Of a stretch of 64,000 nucleotides of DNA, positions 1-7,956 are shown in pieces. The first letter of the stretch is position 1. Each line of letters starts with the position of its first letter. The stretch is from Sporosarcina sp. 6E9 (GTDB taxonomy: Bacteria > Bacillota > Bacilli > Bacillales_A > Planococcaceae), in assembly GCF_017921835.1 (NCBI RefSeq), contig NZ_JAGEMN010000001.1, positions 62,001-126,000 on the forward strand, in the 5' to 3' direction. The notes under the pieces were generated by a model. It worked only from the letters and a program-made list of their open reading frames with translations, did no database searches and had not been told where the DNA came from. Made by a program: the position numbers and the translations under genes.

Positions 1-211
1 TTGAGCGGTACAAAAACGCAATTAAACAACCAAGTTACCTAGCTCGCATATGAATTAGGTATCTTTGTTTTGCCTATCCATCAACCTTTTGATTCAAAAG
101 AAAACAGCTTTGGGCGGCTAATACATACGTTAAAGCCGCTGCTAATTTGTTGGTTAAAGTTGTGTTCTTAAAATTTCTTATGCAACAATCGCGCCGGATA
201 GCTGCCTTTGT
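1..211. repeat. Diverged intergenic repeat, copy 1, no gene seen
   Basis: No convincing gene in this stretch. The first ~150 bases align by eye with 3828-4030: both begin TTGAG.GGTACAAAA or similar, then a short hairpin-like block with CGCATA in the middle, then TTTTGCC, TATCAAC, GATTCAA or a variant, and finish with a GCTAATnnATnnGTTAA block. The left copy also holds a possible hairpin, GCGGCT (114-119) with AGCCGC (134-139). The end near 180-200 contains part of the dispersed GCAACAATCGCGCC element. Function unknown. Confidence 0.45.
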
Positions 212-382
212 TCACTCTTTTGGTTTAGAACAATCTGTACAAAGGATTTTGCTCTCGTTTTTCAAATAAGCTTTAATTTCTACCATCCCTGCATATTGTG
301 GCACTTTCATTTTTGCATATATTTCTTCTCCTGGTTGAACTTCACGACTACAATTAGAACAATACAACTTACGTTTAAACAA
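212..382 (-). CDS. Small two-CxxC zinc-ribbon-like protein
   Basis: A 56-residue ORF starting at TTG (382), preceded by a GGAGG at 390-394 with a 7-base spacer. It has Cys-x-x-Cys near residues 8-11 and another Cys-x-x-Cys near residues 48-51, separated by a short charged region; this suggests one structural zinc site. It resembles the 62-aa protein at 30497: both have a CxxC, then a PGE motif, then a C-terminal CxxC followed by Lys/Glu-rich residues. No export signal is visible, so it is probably cytoplasmic. Function is unknown; the call rests on the ribosome binding site and the paralogue. Confidence 0.7.
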   Translation of the reverse strand: MFKRKLYCSNCSREVQPGEEIYAKMKVPQYAGMVEIKAYLKNESKILCTDCSKPKE

Positions 383-402
383 TTGGCTACCTCCTTATAT
401 AA

Positions 403-453
403 CAATCTGGCCCGTTAATGGCATAAAGTTTGTGCAACAATCGCACCCGTTTG
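403..453. repeat. Dispersed 51-bp intergenic element, copy 1
   Basis: Begins CAATCTGGCCCG, continues TTAATGGCATAAAGTTTGTG, then GCAACAATCGCACCCG. It is nearly identical to 788-838, and its reverse complement occurs at 61020-61068. The ends are imperfect inverted repeats (CAATCtGGcCCG against CGcGCCcGATTG), giving a MITE-like or REP-like shape. It lies directly 5' of the zinc-ribbon gene and 3' of the 86-aa gene. Confidence 0.75.
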
Positions 454-466
454 AGGCACCTCTTAT

Positions 467-730
467 TTAATCACTATACAAGTCGTCGACTTCTTCCCAT
501 TTGGAATCGGAATTATCGGCCTTTCTCCAAACTTGTCCTGTAGTTATGTCATACATATAAATAATTCCATCTTGCACAACCACTCTATATGAGTCACTTT
601 CTCCATCATAGGACTGATTAATACTAACACTCTCCGCCACATCGCCAAGACCACTTCCTATAAATCCTCCAGCAAAAAGAATACAAATACCTAGAAATAT
701 GAGAACCCCATTATTATTTTTCTTCTCCAA
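467..730 (-). CDS. Small single-pass membrane protein, unknown function
   Basis: An 87-residue protein starting at TTG (730), with AGGGGTGA upstream. Residues ~8-28 form one hydrophobic segment rich in Gly and Ile; the rest is a short extracytoplasmic or cytoplasmic domain with several acidic residues and a beta-rich IIYMYDITTG stretch. Nothing catalytic is visible and I do not recognise the family. It is flanked on both sides by copies of the 51-bp dispersed repeat, so it may be an accessory gene. Confidence 0.6.
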   Translation of the reverse strand: MEKKNNNGVLIFLGICILFAGGFIGSGLGDVAESVSINQSYDGESDSYRVVVQDGIIYMYDITTGQVWRKADNSDSKWEEVDDLYSD

Positions 731-787
731 TTTCGTTCACCCCTACGATTATGAATTACAAACTTACCCTTGGTTTCCCCTATTCCG

Positions 788-838
788 CAATCTGGCCCGT
801 TAATGGCATAAAATTTGTGCAACAATCGCGCCCGATTG
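788..838. repeat. Dispersed 51-bp intergenic element, copy 2
   Basis: Same element as 403-453 with only a few changes; the best preserved copy. The left end CAATCTGGCCCG and right end CGCGCCCGATTG are near inverted repeats. Shorter, partial relatives are visible near 1538, 30697, 61284-61316 and 61590-61630. Confidence 0.75.
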
Positions 839-856
839 CAGAACGCTTTACAAATA

Positions 857-1474
857 TTAATTAAGCTTTAATAATTTGAAGGTTAGATAAATCATCAAAG
901 ATATAAAGAAAAACAGAGTTTCAAAATTAACAAGAAATGTATTTGGCTTCATTATTGTAAACAGCTTAATTCTTTTTATTAAACTCGCATCTAGAATGAT
1001 AAATAGATAATAAAAAATGAATAATCCAAATAAAAACATCAAACCTGCCATTAATATTTCTTCATTTTGCCAAAAGGTTATACCTAAAAATATAGCCCAT
1101 ATACATTTAAAAACATTCACTAAACTTTCATATGGATGGGATAATGTCGCCATCATATGATTTCCTTGGCTATCAGTAATTGCACCATTTTCGTTATGCT
1201 TTGTTATAAATGCTAAATGACCAGTTTGCAGAACCATACCAATCACTAACATAATTAAATATACTGAACCAAACACAGTTCCTACTAACAGAACATCTGA
1301 ATCTAGCAATTGAAATAGTACAAATGGTAATGGTAGCCAAACTGCATACATTATTGCCATTAATAAATGTATAAAAGCATACTCATTACTTTTAATCATC
1401 TTTTGGAACCTAAAAATAATCGTTAAAAATATTAAAATTCCTATCCAACCAAAAATCATTGTTGAAAATACCAT
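857..1474 (-). CDS. Polytopic membrane protein, unknown function
   Basis: A 205-residue protein with ATG at 1474 behind an AGGGAGGGCG ribosome binding site. About six hydrophobic segments are visible (roughly residues 4-22, 35-58, 62-84, 120-136, 140-160 and 182-200). A polar loop between the third and fourth, around 90-115, contains HNENGAITDS. No known catalytic or transport motif was recognised. It stands alone between intergenic repeats. It could be a small integral-membrane stress or transport-accessory protein; no function can be assigned. Confidence 0.65.
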   Translation of the reverse strand: MVFSTMIFGWIGILIFLTIIFRFQKMIKSNEYAFIHLLMAIMYAVWLPLPFVLFQLLDSDVLLVGTVFGSVYLIMLVIGMVLQTGHLAFITKHNENGAITDSQGNHMMATLSHPYESLVNVFKCIWAIFLGITFWQNEEILMAGLMFLFGLFIFYYLFIILDASLIKRIKLFTIMKPNTFLVNFETLFFFISLMIYLTFKLLKLN

Positions 1475-1764
1475 TACGCCCTCCCTTTACAAATTAATCA
1501 GCCTATAAATGTCGAATTTTTTCATAAACATTCCCCATAAACTGGCCCGATTGTTGAATACTGAATATATACTTAATCCTACTGCCATTATACCGGAATT
1601 ACCACAAAAACCCTTTTTAAAATGAAATAGCACCGCTAATTGCGATGCTAATAGTTGTTTTAATTCGTTGTTATTTCGCTTGTTATTTTAACTTTTATAC
1701 CAGTGAATTGAACGGGTTAGTTCCAAACCAATCCAGGCTTTTTCTTTCGTTATAATTCCTCCAC

Positions 1765-1794
1765 TTGACGAGACACCATTTAGTGTCGTATTAT
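1765..1794 (+). promoter_or_regulatory. SigA-type promoter of the arsR/SRPBCC operon
   Basis: A -35 TTGACG (1765-1770) and a -10 TATTAT (1789-1794), with an 18-base spacer. The first operator palindrome fills the spacer, so binding there would block RNA polymerase. The GTG start follows 64 bases downstream. Confidence 0.65.
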
Positions 1795-1825
1795 AAAACC
1801 AAGATACGACACCGTTCAGTGTCGC
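1768..1825. promoter_or_regulatory. Tandem palindromic operators, likely ArsR autoregulation
   Basis: Two copies of an inverted repeat GACACCnnTnAGTGTC are present: at 1768-1789 (within ACGAGACACCATTTAGTGTC) and at 1806-1825 (ACGACACCGTTCAGTGTCGC). The first overlaps the promoter spacer and the second lies just downstream of the -10. Their position suggests recognition by the ArsR-like protein encoded immediately downstream. Confidence 0.7.
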
Positions 1826-1857
1826 ATGTTGGTTATGCAAGTCAGGGGGGAGTGATT

Positions 1858-2184
1858 GTGAACAGGACAGGACCAAAAAGAGATGTTTATGAGGCTGTTG
1901 CGGATCCGACAAGACGAAAGTTAATTCAAATACTGTCAGATGTTGAGGAATTACCCCTCCACGAATTAACCCCTCATTTTCAAATGGGTCGCACGGCAGT
2001 ATCTAAACACTTAACCATCCTTAGGGATGCCCATCTTGTCAGTGTTCGAAAGGTCGGTAGAGAAACGAGGTATCGGTTAAATGCCGCGCCGTTGCAAGAG
2101 ATTCAAGATTGGGTAGCATTTTATGAAGATTTTTGGAAAGCAAGAATGACCAAATTACATCAATTATTGGAGGAAAAGAAATGA
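1858..2184 (+). CDS. ArsR-family transcriptional regulator (SdpR-like)
   Basis: A winged-helix repressor of about 108 residues. The start is taken as GTG at 1858 because GGGGGGAG lies just upstream and because the operators and promoter occupy the more upstream in-frame sequence. The domain is typical: ADPTRRKLIQIL helix, then an HTH with MGRTAVSKHLTILRDAHLV, and a wing with VGRETRYRLN. It lacks the cysteine metal-sensing motif of metalloregulators, as expected for the subgroup paired with SRPBCC/AHSA1 proteins. It overlaps the next gene by ATGA, so both are co-translated. Likely controls its own operon through the two palindromes upstream. Confidence 0.9.
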   Translation: MNRTGPKRDVYEAVADPTRRKLIQILSDVEELPLHELTPHFQMGRTAVSKHLTILRDAHLVSVRKVGRETRYRLNAAPLQEIQDWVAFYEDFWKARMTKLHQLLEEKK

Positions 2185-2594
2185 AACCAGATGTATCATT
2201 AGATTTTCAATTTACAAGTTCAATCGAGCAAGTATGGAAGGCATTAACGGAATCGGATATGCTTGCGGAATGGATTTGGGATAATGATTTTAAACCGGTT
2301 GTTGGACATAAATTTCAGTTTCGAGCGGAGCCTTCCGAATGGTGGGACGGTATTGTAGACGGCGAAGTGCTTGTAGTAGACGAGCCTCATCGATTATCAT
2401 ACACATGGGCAAGTGCCGGAGAAACGACTACTGTTACATGGACATTGAAAGAGGATTCGGATGGAACTGTTCATCTGCATCTTGATCAATCTGGATTTAG
2501 TGATGCGACAAAAGCAACCGAAGGAGCCATTGAAGGAGCTAAATATGGCTGGACAAGTATGGCGAACAAGCTCGAAAAAGTGTTAGCTGAGTAA
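2181..2594 (+). CDS. SRPBCC (AHSA1/START-like) domain protein
   Basis: A 137-residue single-domain protein starting at the ATG that overlaps the ArsR stop codon, with AGGAAAAGAA as ribosome binding site. It has the AHSA1 pattern: an N-terminal strand with DFQFTSSIEQVWKALTES, a central WWDGIVDGEV region, RLSYTW, and a long C-terminal helix ending NKLEKVLA. Such proteins form a helix-grip fold that binds hydrophobic ligands; the ligand here is unknown. Pairing with an ArsR repressor is a common arrangement in Bacillota, and the regulator probably controls this gene. Confidence 0.85.
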   Translation: MKPDVSLDFQFTSSIEQVWKALTESDMLAEWIWDNDFKPVVGHKFQFRAEPSEWWDGIVDGEVLVVDEPHRLSYTWASAGETTTVTWTLKEDSDGTVHLHLDQSGFSDATKATEGAIEGAKYGWTSMANKLEKVLAE

Positions 2595-2621
2595 TAAAAT
2601 ATATTAATCCGAAATACGTTA

Positions 2622-2652
2622 GGCCGCCATTAGTCAAAATGGCGGCCTCTTT
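2622..2652 (+). terminator. Rho-independent terminator after SRPBCC gene
   Basis: Perfect 9-bp stem GGCCGCCAT (2622-2630) with ATGGCGGCC (2639-2647), followed by a modest T-rich stretch. It ends the arsR/SRPBCC transcript. Confidence 0.75.
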
Positions 2653-2793
2653 CATCATCATTTGAAGACTTACGATTCATATGTATATCCTATGATCAAT
2701 GGGACAAAAAGGTTTGAAATATCGAGTCGAAGCTATATTATTAAGAGTAGGAAAAAATATATTACAATTACTTATAAAGTAAGGGGTATGACA

Positions 2794-3768
2794 ATGGCTT
2801 TAGTAAGAAATTTCTTTATGGAGTTATCCCAAAACCAACTTTTGAATAGTGCTGCTAAAAAGTATGGACTTAAAATGGGTGCTCAGAACGTTGTCGCGGG
2901 GACAAATATCGAAGAAACAATTGAAAGTATTAAGAAGCTGAATGCGGCAGGAATTTCTTGTACTGTCGATAATTTAGGCGAATTTGTCTATGAAAGAGAA
3001 GAAGCAACCGAGGCGAAAAATAGCATTCTTGATGTAATTGAAGCGATTCATACGCATAGCGTGGATGCACATATTTCATTAAAGCCATCACAACTAGGCC
3101 TTGATATCGATTATAACTTTTGTTATGAAAACTTAAGAGAAATTGTCGAAAAAGCGAATCAATATAATATTTTCGTAAACTTCGATATGGAAGATCACGA
3201 ACGTCTTCAACCTTCTTTTGATATTTTGGAAACGTTATCAAAGGACTTTAACAATATCGGAACTGTTATTCAAGCCTATTTCTTTAGAGCCAAAGAAGAT
3301 ATCGAAAAATATAAGGATTTCCGTTTGCGAATCGTAAAAGGTGCTTATAAGGAGCCGGCTGAAATCGCTTACCAAGAAAAATCCGTGATTGATGAAAATT
3401 ACATCGAGTTAATCGAGTGGCATCTATTGAATGGTAAGTTTACATCGATTGCAACACATGATCATCATGTCATTAATCATGTAAAACAATTTGTTAAAGA
3501 ACACAACATTTCAAACGATAAATTTGAATTCCAAATGCTGTATGGTTTTAGAACAGATATGCAACAGGAGTTGGCGCAGGAAGGGTATAACTTCTGCGTT
3601 TACGTACCATTTGGAGATGATTGGTACGGCTACTTCATGAGACGACTTGCGGAACGCCCACAAAACTTGAACCTTGTCGTGAAACAAGTCTTCACAAAGA
3701 AAACGAATACGATGATTGGTCTTGCTGCGGGTGCGTTTATACTAGGAAGACTCACAAAGAAAAAATAA
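2794..3768 (+). CDS. Proline dehydrogenase
   Basis: A 324-residue FAD-dependent proline dehydrogenase, oxidising L-proline to pyrroline-5-carboxylate, the first step of proline catabolism. The start is taken as ATG 2794 (7 bases after AAGGGG) rather than upstream codons; this gives the usual ~300-aa size of the Bacillus monofunctional enzyme. Family features include the (beta/alpha)8 barrel segments DNLGEFV and ISLKPSQLGLDID, the VKGAYKEP strand, ATHDHHVI, and the C-terminal YGFRTDMQQELAQEG...YVPFGDDW..YFMRRLAERP substrate/FAD signature. The P5C dehydrogenase partner is not adjacent. A short hydrophobic C-terminus (GLAAGAFILG) could mediate weak membrane association. Confidence 0.92.
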   Translation: MALVRNFFMELSQNQLLNSAAKKYGLKMGAQNVVAGTNIEETIESIKKLNAAGISCTVDNLGEFVYEREEATEAKNSILDVIEAIHTHSVDAHISLKPSQLGLDIDYNFCYENLREIVEKANQYNIFVNFDMEDHERLQPSFDILETLSKDFNNIGTVIQAYFFRAKEDIEKYKDFRLRIVKGAYKEPAEIAYQEKSVIDENYIELIEWHLLNGKFTSIATHDHHVINHVKQFVKEHNISNDKFEFQMLYGFRTDMQQELAQEGYNFCVYVPFGDDWYGYFMRRLAERPQNLNLVVKQVFTKKTNTMIGLAAGAFILGRLTKKK

Positions 3769-3865
3769 ATTAACAACGAGCAAAACAACTTATGTAAAGA
3801 GACACAAAACTGCAATGGTAACCCGTTCAGTTGAGTGATACAAAACATAAATTTAACACACAATT

Positions 3866-3904
3866 AGAGTCCGAATTCGCATACGAATTGGACTCTTTCT
3901 TTTT
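3866..3904 (+). terminator. Rho-independent terminator after proline dehydrogenase
   Basis: Stem AGAGTCC-AATTCG with CGAATTGGACTCT around the loop CATA, followed by TTCTTTTT. The same hairpin type recurs at 47970 and, in degraded form, near position 40; in the last case the similarity continues beyond the hairpin. Confidence 0.75.
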
Positions 3905-4131
3905 GCCAGTGTATCAACATTTATGAATTCAACACACCTAATTTAGACGCTCTATTGATAAGCCTATAGCAGGATTTCAATTTCTATTGTAGGTCTGCTA
4001 ATGTATGTGTTAATACCGCTATTAAATAACTCGAAGGTTTCGTTCACAGAGTCCAAGGAATGAAATTTGGTTCTTCTATAAACAGGCCACAATTGCCTAA
4101 TAAAGATTGCACAAGAAGGAGAGTGATTTAA

Positions 4132-4299
4132 GTGAGGTATATTGAGATTGGTCTAGCTTTATTTTTTATAAGCTTTTGCTTGTTTTTCATAGGTTTGTAC
4201 TTAGTAGAGGGGTTTTTTATACCAGGTTTTATTGTCCTTTGGATAGGGGTTACTTTAATGGCTATTGGTATTAAGAAGAGGGATAGTTTGTTAGGTTAA
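4132..4299 (+). CDS. Small two-TM membrane peptide, unknown function
   Basis: A 55-residue ORF starting at GTG (4132) with AGAAGGAGAG upstream. Two hydrophobic segments, about residues 6-24 and 27-46, are separated by EGFF and followed by a basic IKKRDS tail. This fits a small inner-membrane protein with both ends in the cytoplasm. Family not recognised. Support comes from the ribosome binding site, composition and a plausible terminator hairpin downstream. Confidence 0.5.
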   Translation: MRYIEIGLALFFISFCLFFIGLYLVEGFFIPGFIVLWIGVTLMAIGIKKRDSLLG

Positions 4300-4330
4300 C
4301 GGGTGCAATACTTGAATAAGTGTTGCCTTG

Positions 4331-4381
4331 CATTCGGATCAAATTGGTTAGATCCGTCTGCTTTATGGCAGTTCTTTTTTT
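4331..4381 (+). terminator. Hairpin plus T-run upstream of SMI1/KNR4 gene
   Basis: A stem GCA-CGGATC (4331-4340) pairs with GATCCG-TGC (4351-4361) and is followed by a T-run at 4373-4381. It can terminate the 55-aa gene or act as an attenuator for the gene starting at 4407. Confidence 0.5.
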
Positions 4382-4406
4382 AATGAAGGAAAAAGGTGAT
4401 TTTGTT

Positions 4407-5195
4407 ATGGGTGATAGACTTTGGGAGCACGAACCATTCGACGAATATGAATTAGAAGAATTGACCCAGAATTTATTAATAAAAGCAGAAAAAAGTTTAA
4501 AAGTAATACTACCAGATTTTTATGTTGAATTAATGAGAACTCAAAATGGTGGACGATTATTTAAAAACTCTTTCAAGATTAATAAGAAGAATGTGATTGC
4601 GGATCATCTTCTAGGTATTGGTAGTAGGAAAAATGAAGGGATCCTTATTACTCCTTATATGATTAAAGAATGGGGTTTGCCTAACGATATTGTCTTAATT
4701 AGTGGAGATGGACATAGTTGGTTTTTTCTAGATTACCGGCAAAAAAAAGAGGATCCTTGTGTTACCTTCATAGATACAGAAGAAAATTTTGAAATAATAG
4801 TAGCGAATAATTTCAAAGGGTTTATAGATAAACTTTTTCGAGATGGTAAAGTGAATGAGTTTGAATTAATTTCAGAAAGCTCTTATACAACGGGGCAACT
4901 TGAGAGAGTGGTTGAACAGGGTGATGATCCATTCTTGATCACAGACAGTTTTTTATATTATTCTGTAGCTGATTGTGATTTTGATTGGTTAGTGTCACAA
5001 GCCCTTATTGTTATGGACAATCCAGATGAATTCATAGCACCGGAAGTGATGGCTTACATGATGAAGAAGATTGCCAACACGGAACAAAAAATCAGTAATA
5101 AGGATTCGTTAGTTTCATTAGCCGAAAAAATTAAAAATCACGAGTCTGTCGAAGTTAGAAAATACTACACAAGTATACTAAATTATATAAATTAA
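4407..5195 (+). CDS. SMI1/KNR4 (SUKH) family protein
   Basis: A 262-residue cytoplasmic protein. The start is placed at ATG 4407 because the conserved domain begins right after it and AAGGAAAAAGGTG lies upstream. The SUKH-type signature is visible early: an N-terminal helix with LLIKAEKSLKVILPDFYVEL followed by RTQNGGRLF, then GIGS and YMIKEWGLPNDIVLISGDGHSW with FIDTEE. SUKH proteins often act as immunity proteins against nuclease or deaminase toxins, but many housekeeping family members exist. No toxin gene is next to it. The C-terminal ~100 residues look like a separate helical region. Confidence 0.7.
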   Translation: MGDRLWEHEPFDEYELEELTQNLLIKAEKSLKVILPDFYVELMRTQNGGRLFKNSFKINKKNVIADHLLGIGSRKNEGILITPYMIKEWGLPNDIVLISGDGHSWFFLDYRQKKEDPCVTFIDTEENFEIIVANNFKGFIDKLFRDGKVNEFELISESSYTTGQLERVVEQGDDPFLITDSFLYYSVADCDFDWLVSQALIVMDNPDEFIAPEVMAYMMKKIANTEQKISNKDSLVSLAEKIKNHESVEVRKYYTSILNYIN

Positions 5196-5315
5196 AATGA
5201 TTAAGTATTTTTTAATTGAACTACAGGCGCGTATACATCTCAAGAGAACCCGTTGGTCTATTAGTCAGTTTTTTTGTTTTAATACACTAAGCTAATAGAT
5301 GAAACCGTCTGCTAG

Positions 5316-5324
5316 TGTTATAAT
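5316..5324 (+). promoter_or_regulatory. Extended -10 promoter element for leucyl aminopeptidase
   Basis: TGTTATAAT (5316-5324) is a perfect TGnTATAAT extended -10, about 57 bases before the start codon. No strong -35 is visible, which is usual for extended -10 promoters. Confidence 0.6.
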
Positions 5325-5380
5325 AAGTGTAGGCAATTTTCAGATAGAATTTGTCAACACGATTATGGGGGAATTTATGA

Positions 5381-6769
5381 ATGTCGAATGTAGTAAAAGT
5401 TATTTTCGAAAGCAATTCAGCAATTGCTGAAAATGAAACAGTAAAGAATTTCGTGAAAAACAGTCCAGCTGGACATTGTTCTGTATTACTGAATGATGAA
5501 CATTATGTGGTCGTAAAAAACGATGAGAAAACACCTGTAAGTTTGGAAAAGGTTCGGGCAACTGCTGGAAATATTTCACGTGACTTAGGCAGCCGGAAAG
5601 TTGAAACTGCGGTTGCAGTAGCTGATGATATTGCAGCTGGCTTTGCAGAATTGGAGAAAGAAGCTGTTCTAACTGCATTTGTCGAAGGTTGGGAACTCGG
5701 CGCTTATCAATTTGTCACGTACAAACCAAGTGTCACAGCATTCAATACAGCGCTAGAAGTTGAAGGGGACGAGTCAGTCCAATCAGCCGTTACGACAGGG
5801 AAGATTCGCGCAGAAGCAACTGCATTCTCACGCGATTTGATGAATGAAGTCTCTAACGTCTTAAATCCAGAAACTTTTCCAGAAGTTTTGAAGAAGCAAT
5901 TTGAAGACACAGACGTTGAAGTGAATGTGTTAGATAAAGAGAAACTTGAAGAAATGGAAATGAACGGTGTACTGACTGTCGGTCGCGGAAGTACATATAA
6001 ACCAGCATTCGTAGAACTCGTTTATAAAGGCGACGCATCGAAACCACTCGTAGCATTGGTCGGAAAAGGCGTCACTTTCGATACAGGCGGCATCAGCTTG
6101 AAGAGTGGTAAAGACTTAAGCGATATGCGTATGGACATGGGCGGCGCTGCAGCGGTTGCAGGCGCGATGACCTTGCTTGCGAAAACAAAAGCGAAAGCGA
6201 ACGTCGTTGTTTTAATTCCAATGGTTGAAAACATGCCAGATAATACATCAGTTCTTCCGGGCGAAGTCATCACTTATAAAAATGGTTTGACAGTTCAAGT
6301 CGGAAACACTGATGCAGAAGGTCGTCTCATCTTAGCAGATGCCTTGATCCGTGCAGGCGAATTAAATGCGGAGTATATCGTGAATATCGCAACACTAACA
6401 GGTGCAATTGGGAATGCACTTGGAACTGAATTAGGCGGCGTCTTCGGAGATGAGGAACTATCTGCTGAAATGAAGAAAATTGGCGATCAAAACGGTGACT
6501 TTATCTGGCCAATGCCATTAGTTGAAGCTTATGAAAGTTCACTAGATAGCGATTATGCAGATATGAACAACATCAGTTCATTAAACATGGCAGGTTCCAT
6601 TACAGCAGGTCTATTCCTCCGCCGCTTCGTACCGAAAGAAAGCAAATGGCTGCACGTCGACATGGCGGGCGTCATGGACAAAAGCAAAGCATCTGGCTAC
6701 TATGCAAAATCTGCAACAGGATATGGTGCAAGACTATTAGCTGACTTTACAACATTTGTTTCGAAATAA
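5381..6769 (+). CDS. pepA: Leucyl aminopeptidase (M17 family)
   Basis: A 462-residue cytosolic M17 metallo-aminopeptidase that releases N-terminal amino acids, expected as a hexamer with two metal ions per active site. The C-terminal catalytic half is clear: VGKGVTFDTGGISLKSG with the metal/catalytic Lys and Asp around residues 228-245, MDMGGAAAV, and the family signature NTDAEGRLILADAL near residue 308. The N-terminal half is the less conserved M17 domain. The start at 5381 has GGGGGA upstream. It is monocistronic: an extended -10 promoter precedes it and a strong terminator follows. Confidence 0.95.
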   Translation: MSNVVKVIFESNSAIAENETVKNFVKNSPAGHCSVLLNDEHYVVVKNDEKTPVSLEKVRATAGNISRDLGSRKVETAVAVADDIAAGFAELEKEAVLTAFVEGWELGAYQFVTYKPSVTAFNTALEVEGDESVQSAVTTGKIRAEATAFSRDLMNEVSNVLNPETFPEVLKKQFEDTDVEVNVLDKEKLEEMEMNGVLTVGRGSTYKPAFVELVYKGDASKPLVALVGKGVTFDTGGISLKSGKDLSDMRMDMGGAAAVAGAMTLLAKTKAKANVVVLIPMVENMPDNTSVLPGEVITYKNGLTVQVGNTDAEGRLILADALIRAGELNAEYIVNIATLTGAIGNALGTELGGVFGDEELSAEMKKIGDQNGDFIWPMPLVEAYESSLDSDYADMNNISSLNMAGSITAGLFLRRFVPKESKWLHVDMAGVMDKSKASGYYAKSATGYGARLLADFTTFVSK

Positions 6770-6775
6770 TTAGGG

Positions 6776-6809
6776 GAGTGCTCAGTCTGGATGACTGAGC
6801 ACTTTTTTA
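6776..6809 (+). terminator. Rho-independent terminator after leucyl aminopeptidase
   Basis: A long stem AGTGCTCAGTC pairs with GACTGAGCACT around TGGAT, followed by a run of six T. Confidence 0.9.
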
Positions 6810-6836
6810 GATTGAAAATACATCGGATACTTGATG

Positions 6837-6960
6837 AAACGACTAAAGCCGCCCACGAAAAGACCATAACCCCGTCGTAAACGACTAAAGCGCGAACGAA
6901 ACGACCATAACGCCATCAAAACGACCAAAACCCATCTTAAACGACTAAACAACACACCAA
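6837..6960. repeat. 21-bp phased repeat array A (AAACGACYA core)
   Basis: Six copies of a core like AAACGACTAAA or AAACGACCATAA start at 6837, 6858, 6879, 6899, 6919 and 6939, giving spacings of 21, 21, 20, 20 and 20. Bases between the cores are not conserved. The array lies between the pepA terminator and the 3' end of the convergent methyltransferase gene. The open frame across it on the minus strand is a by-product of composition, not a credible gene. Confidence 0.8.
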
Positions 6961-7014
6961 TCCAACCAAACCCAACAAAAAAAACCGCGCCATCAACCAG
7001 CGCGGTCCAACAAT

Positions 7015-7956
7015 TCACTCACAAACAAGCACTTGCCTTACAAATAATCCTTTTTTCGCTTCACAGCGGTCTGAAATCGTAAATCCGACTTCTTCAATCA
7101 TATGATCGATCGTGTCAATCGTCACAACAATAACCCTATCGGCAATCCGTCGCGCCTGACGCAAGATATCCAGTTGATCTTCAGGTGTCGCTTCTGAAAA
7201 AATATTGTACGGCATATCGATAATCGCGACATCATACTTGTCCATAACATCTGCAATCGCACCGTGTTCCACATCACCAGAAAGGCCAAAGTATGCAATG
7301 TTCTCTTTCGCAGGCTTAATTACAAGCGGGTTAATATCCCGTCCGATAATGTCGATTCCCATTGAAAGCGCCTCAACAAGCACATTTCCAATTCCGCAAC
7401 ATGGGTCAATCACTTTTAACCCATCAGGATTTGGAACCGCAATATTTGCTACAGCTCTAGCGACACGCGTACTCAAAGCGGTGGAATAGCTATGCGGTTT
7501 TTTCTGGTGACGAAACCAAACCGATTCGCTCTCAACGTACTTCCCGAAATACCAGTGTTTATCCAGTACCAAAAATCCATAAACGCTTTCAGGGTGAAAC
7601 AAATCCGGTTCACCGTTAATCTGTAAGCCAATTTCACGCTCGATTTTGCGTCGATCCGCATGTTCCATCTTTTCCGTTCCGTCTAATACCATTGTATTCA
7701 TACAAACAACTTTAAAAGTTGTTCCTGAAACATCTAGTTGCGCAACTTGTTGGACCAGACTTTCCCAACTATCCGCATCGTATAACACTTCAAGTCGCTC
7801 TTTCATAAACGGACTGCGACTCGGATTGATCTTCTTATCGCTTAACAACACATTCGACTGCGTATCAAACCCAAAAAAAGAACGCATTTCCAATTGGCAT
7901 AAGTCGTATTCATCCCCATGTCGGACATAAGTATAAACGAATTTAGAACTGGTCAT
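7015..7956 (-). CDS. TRM11/UPF0020-type RNA methyltransferase
   Basis: A 313-residue protein with a variable N-terminal half and a C-terminal Rossmann-like SAM-dependent methyltransferase. The SAM-binding motif VIDPCCGIGNVLVEAL is near residue 180, followed by GRDINPLVIKPAKEN. The catalytic-type motif IIDMPYNIF (DxPY) near residue 246 marks N2-guanine or amino-group RNA methyltransferases related to Trm11 and the UPF0020 family. The target, probably a tRNA or rRNA base, cannot be deduced. Its start overlaps the preceding gene's stop by ATGA, so the two are translationally coupled. Confidence 0.8.
   Translation of the reverse strand: MTSSKFVYTYVRHGDEYDLCQLEMRSFFGFDTQSNVLLSDKKINPSRSPFMKERLEVLYDADSWESLVQQVAQLDVSGTTFKVVCMNTMVLDGTEKMEHADRRKIEREIGLQINGEPDLFHPESVYGFLVLDKHWYFGKYVESESVWFRHQKKPHSYSTALSTRVARAVANIAVPNPDGLKVIDPCCGIGNVLVEALSMGIDIIGRDINPLVIKPAKENIAYFGLSGDVEHGAIADVMDKYDVAIIDMPYNIFSEATPEDQLDILRQARRIADRVIVVTIDTIDHMIEEVGFTISDRCEAKKGLFVRQVLVCE

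Noticed and set aside
6782..7018. 78-codon minus-strand frame between pepA and the methyltransferase
   Set aside because: It covers the pepA terminator and repeat array A; composition is dictated by the repeats, and it overlaps non-coding structures.
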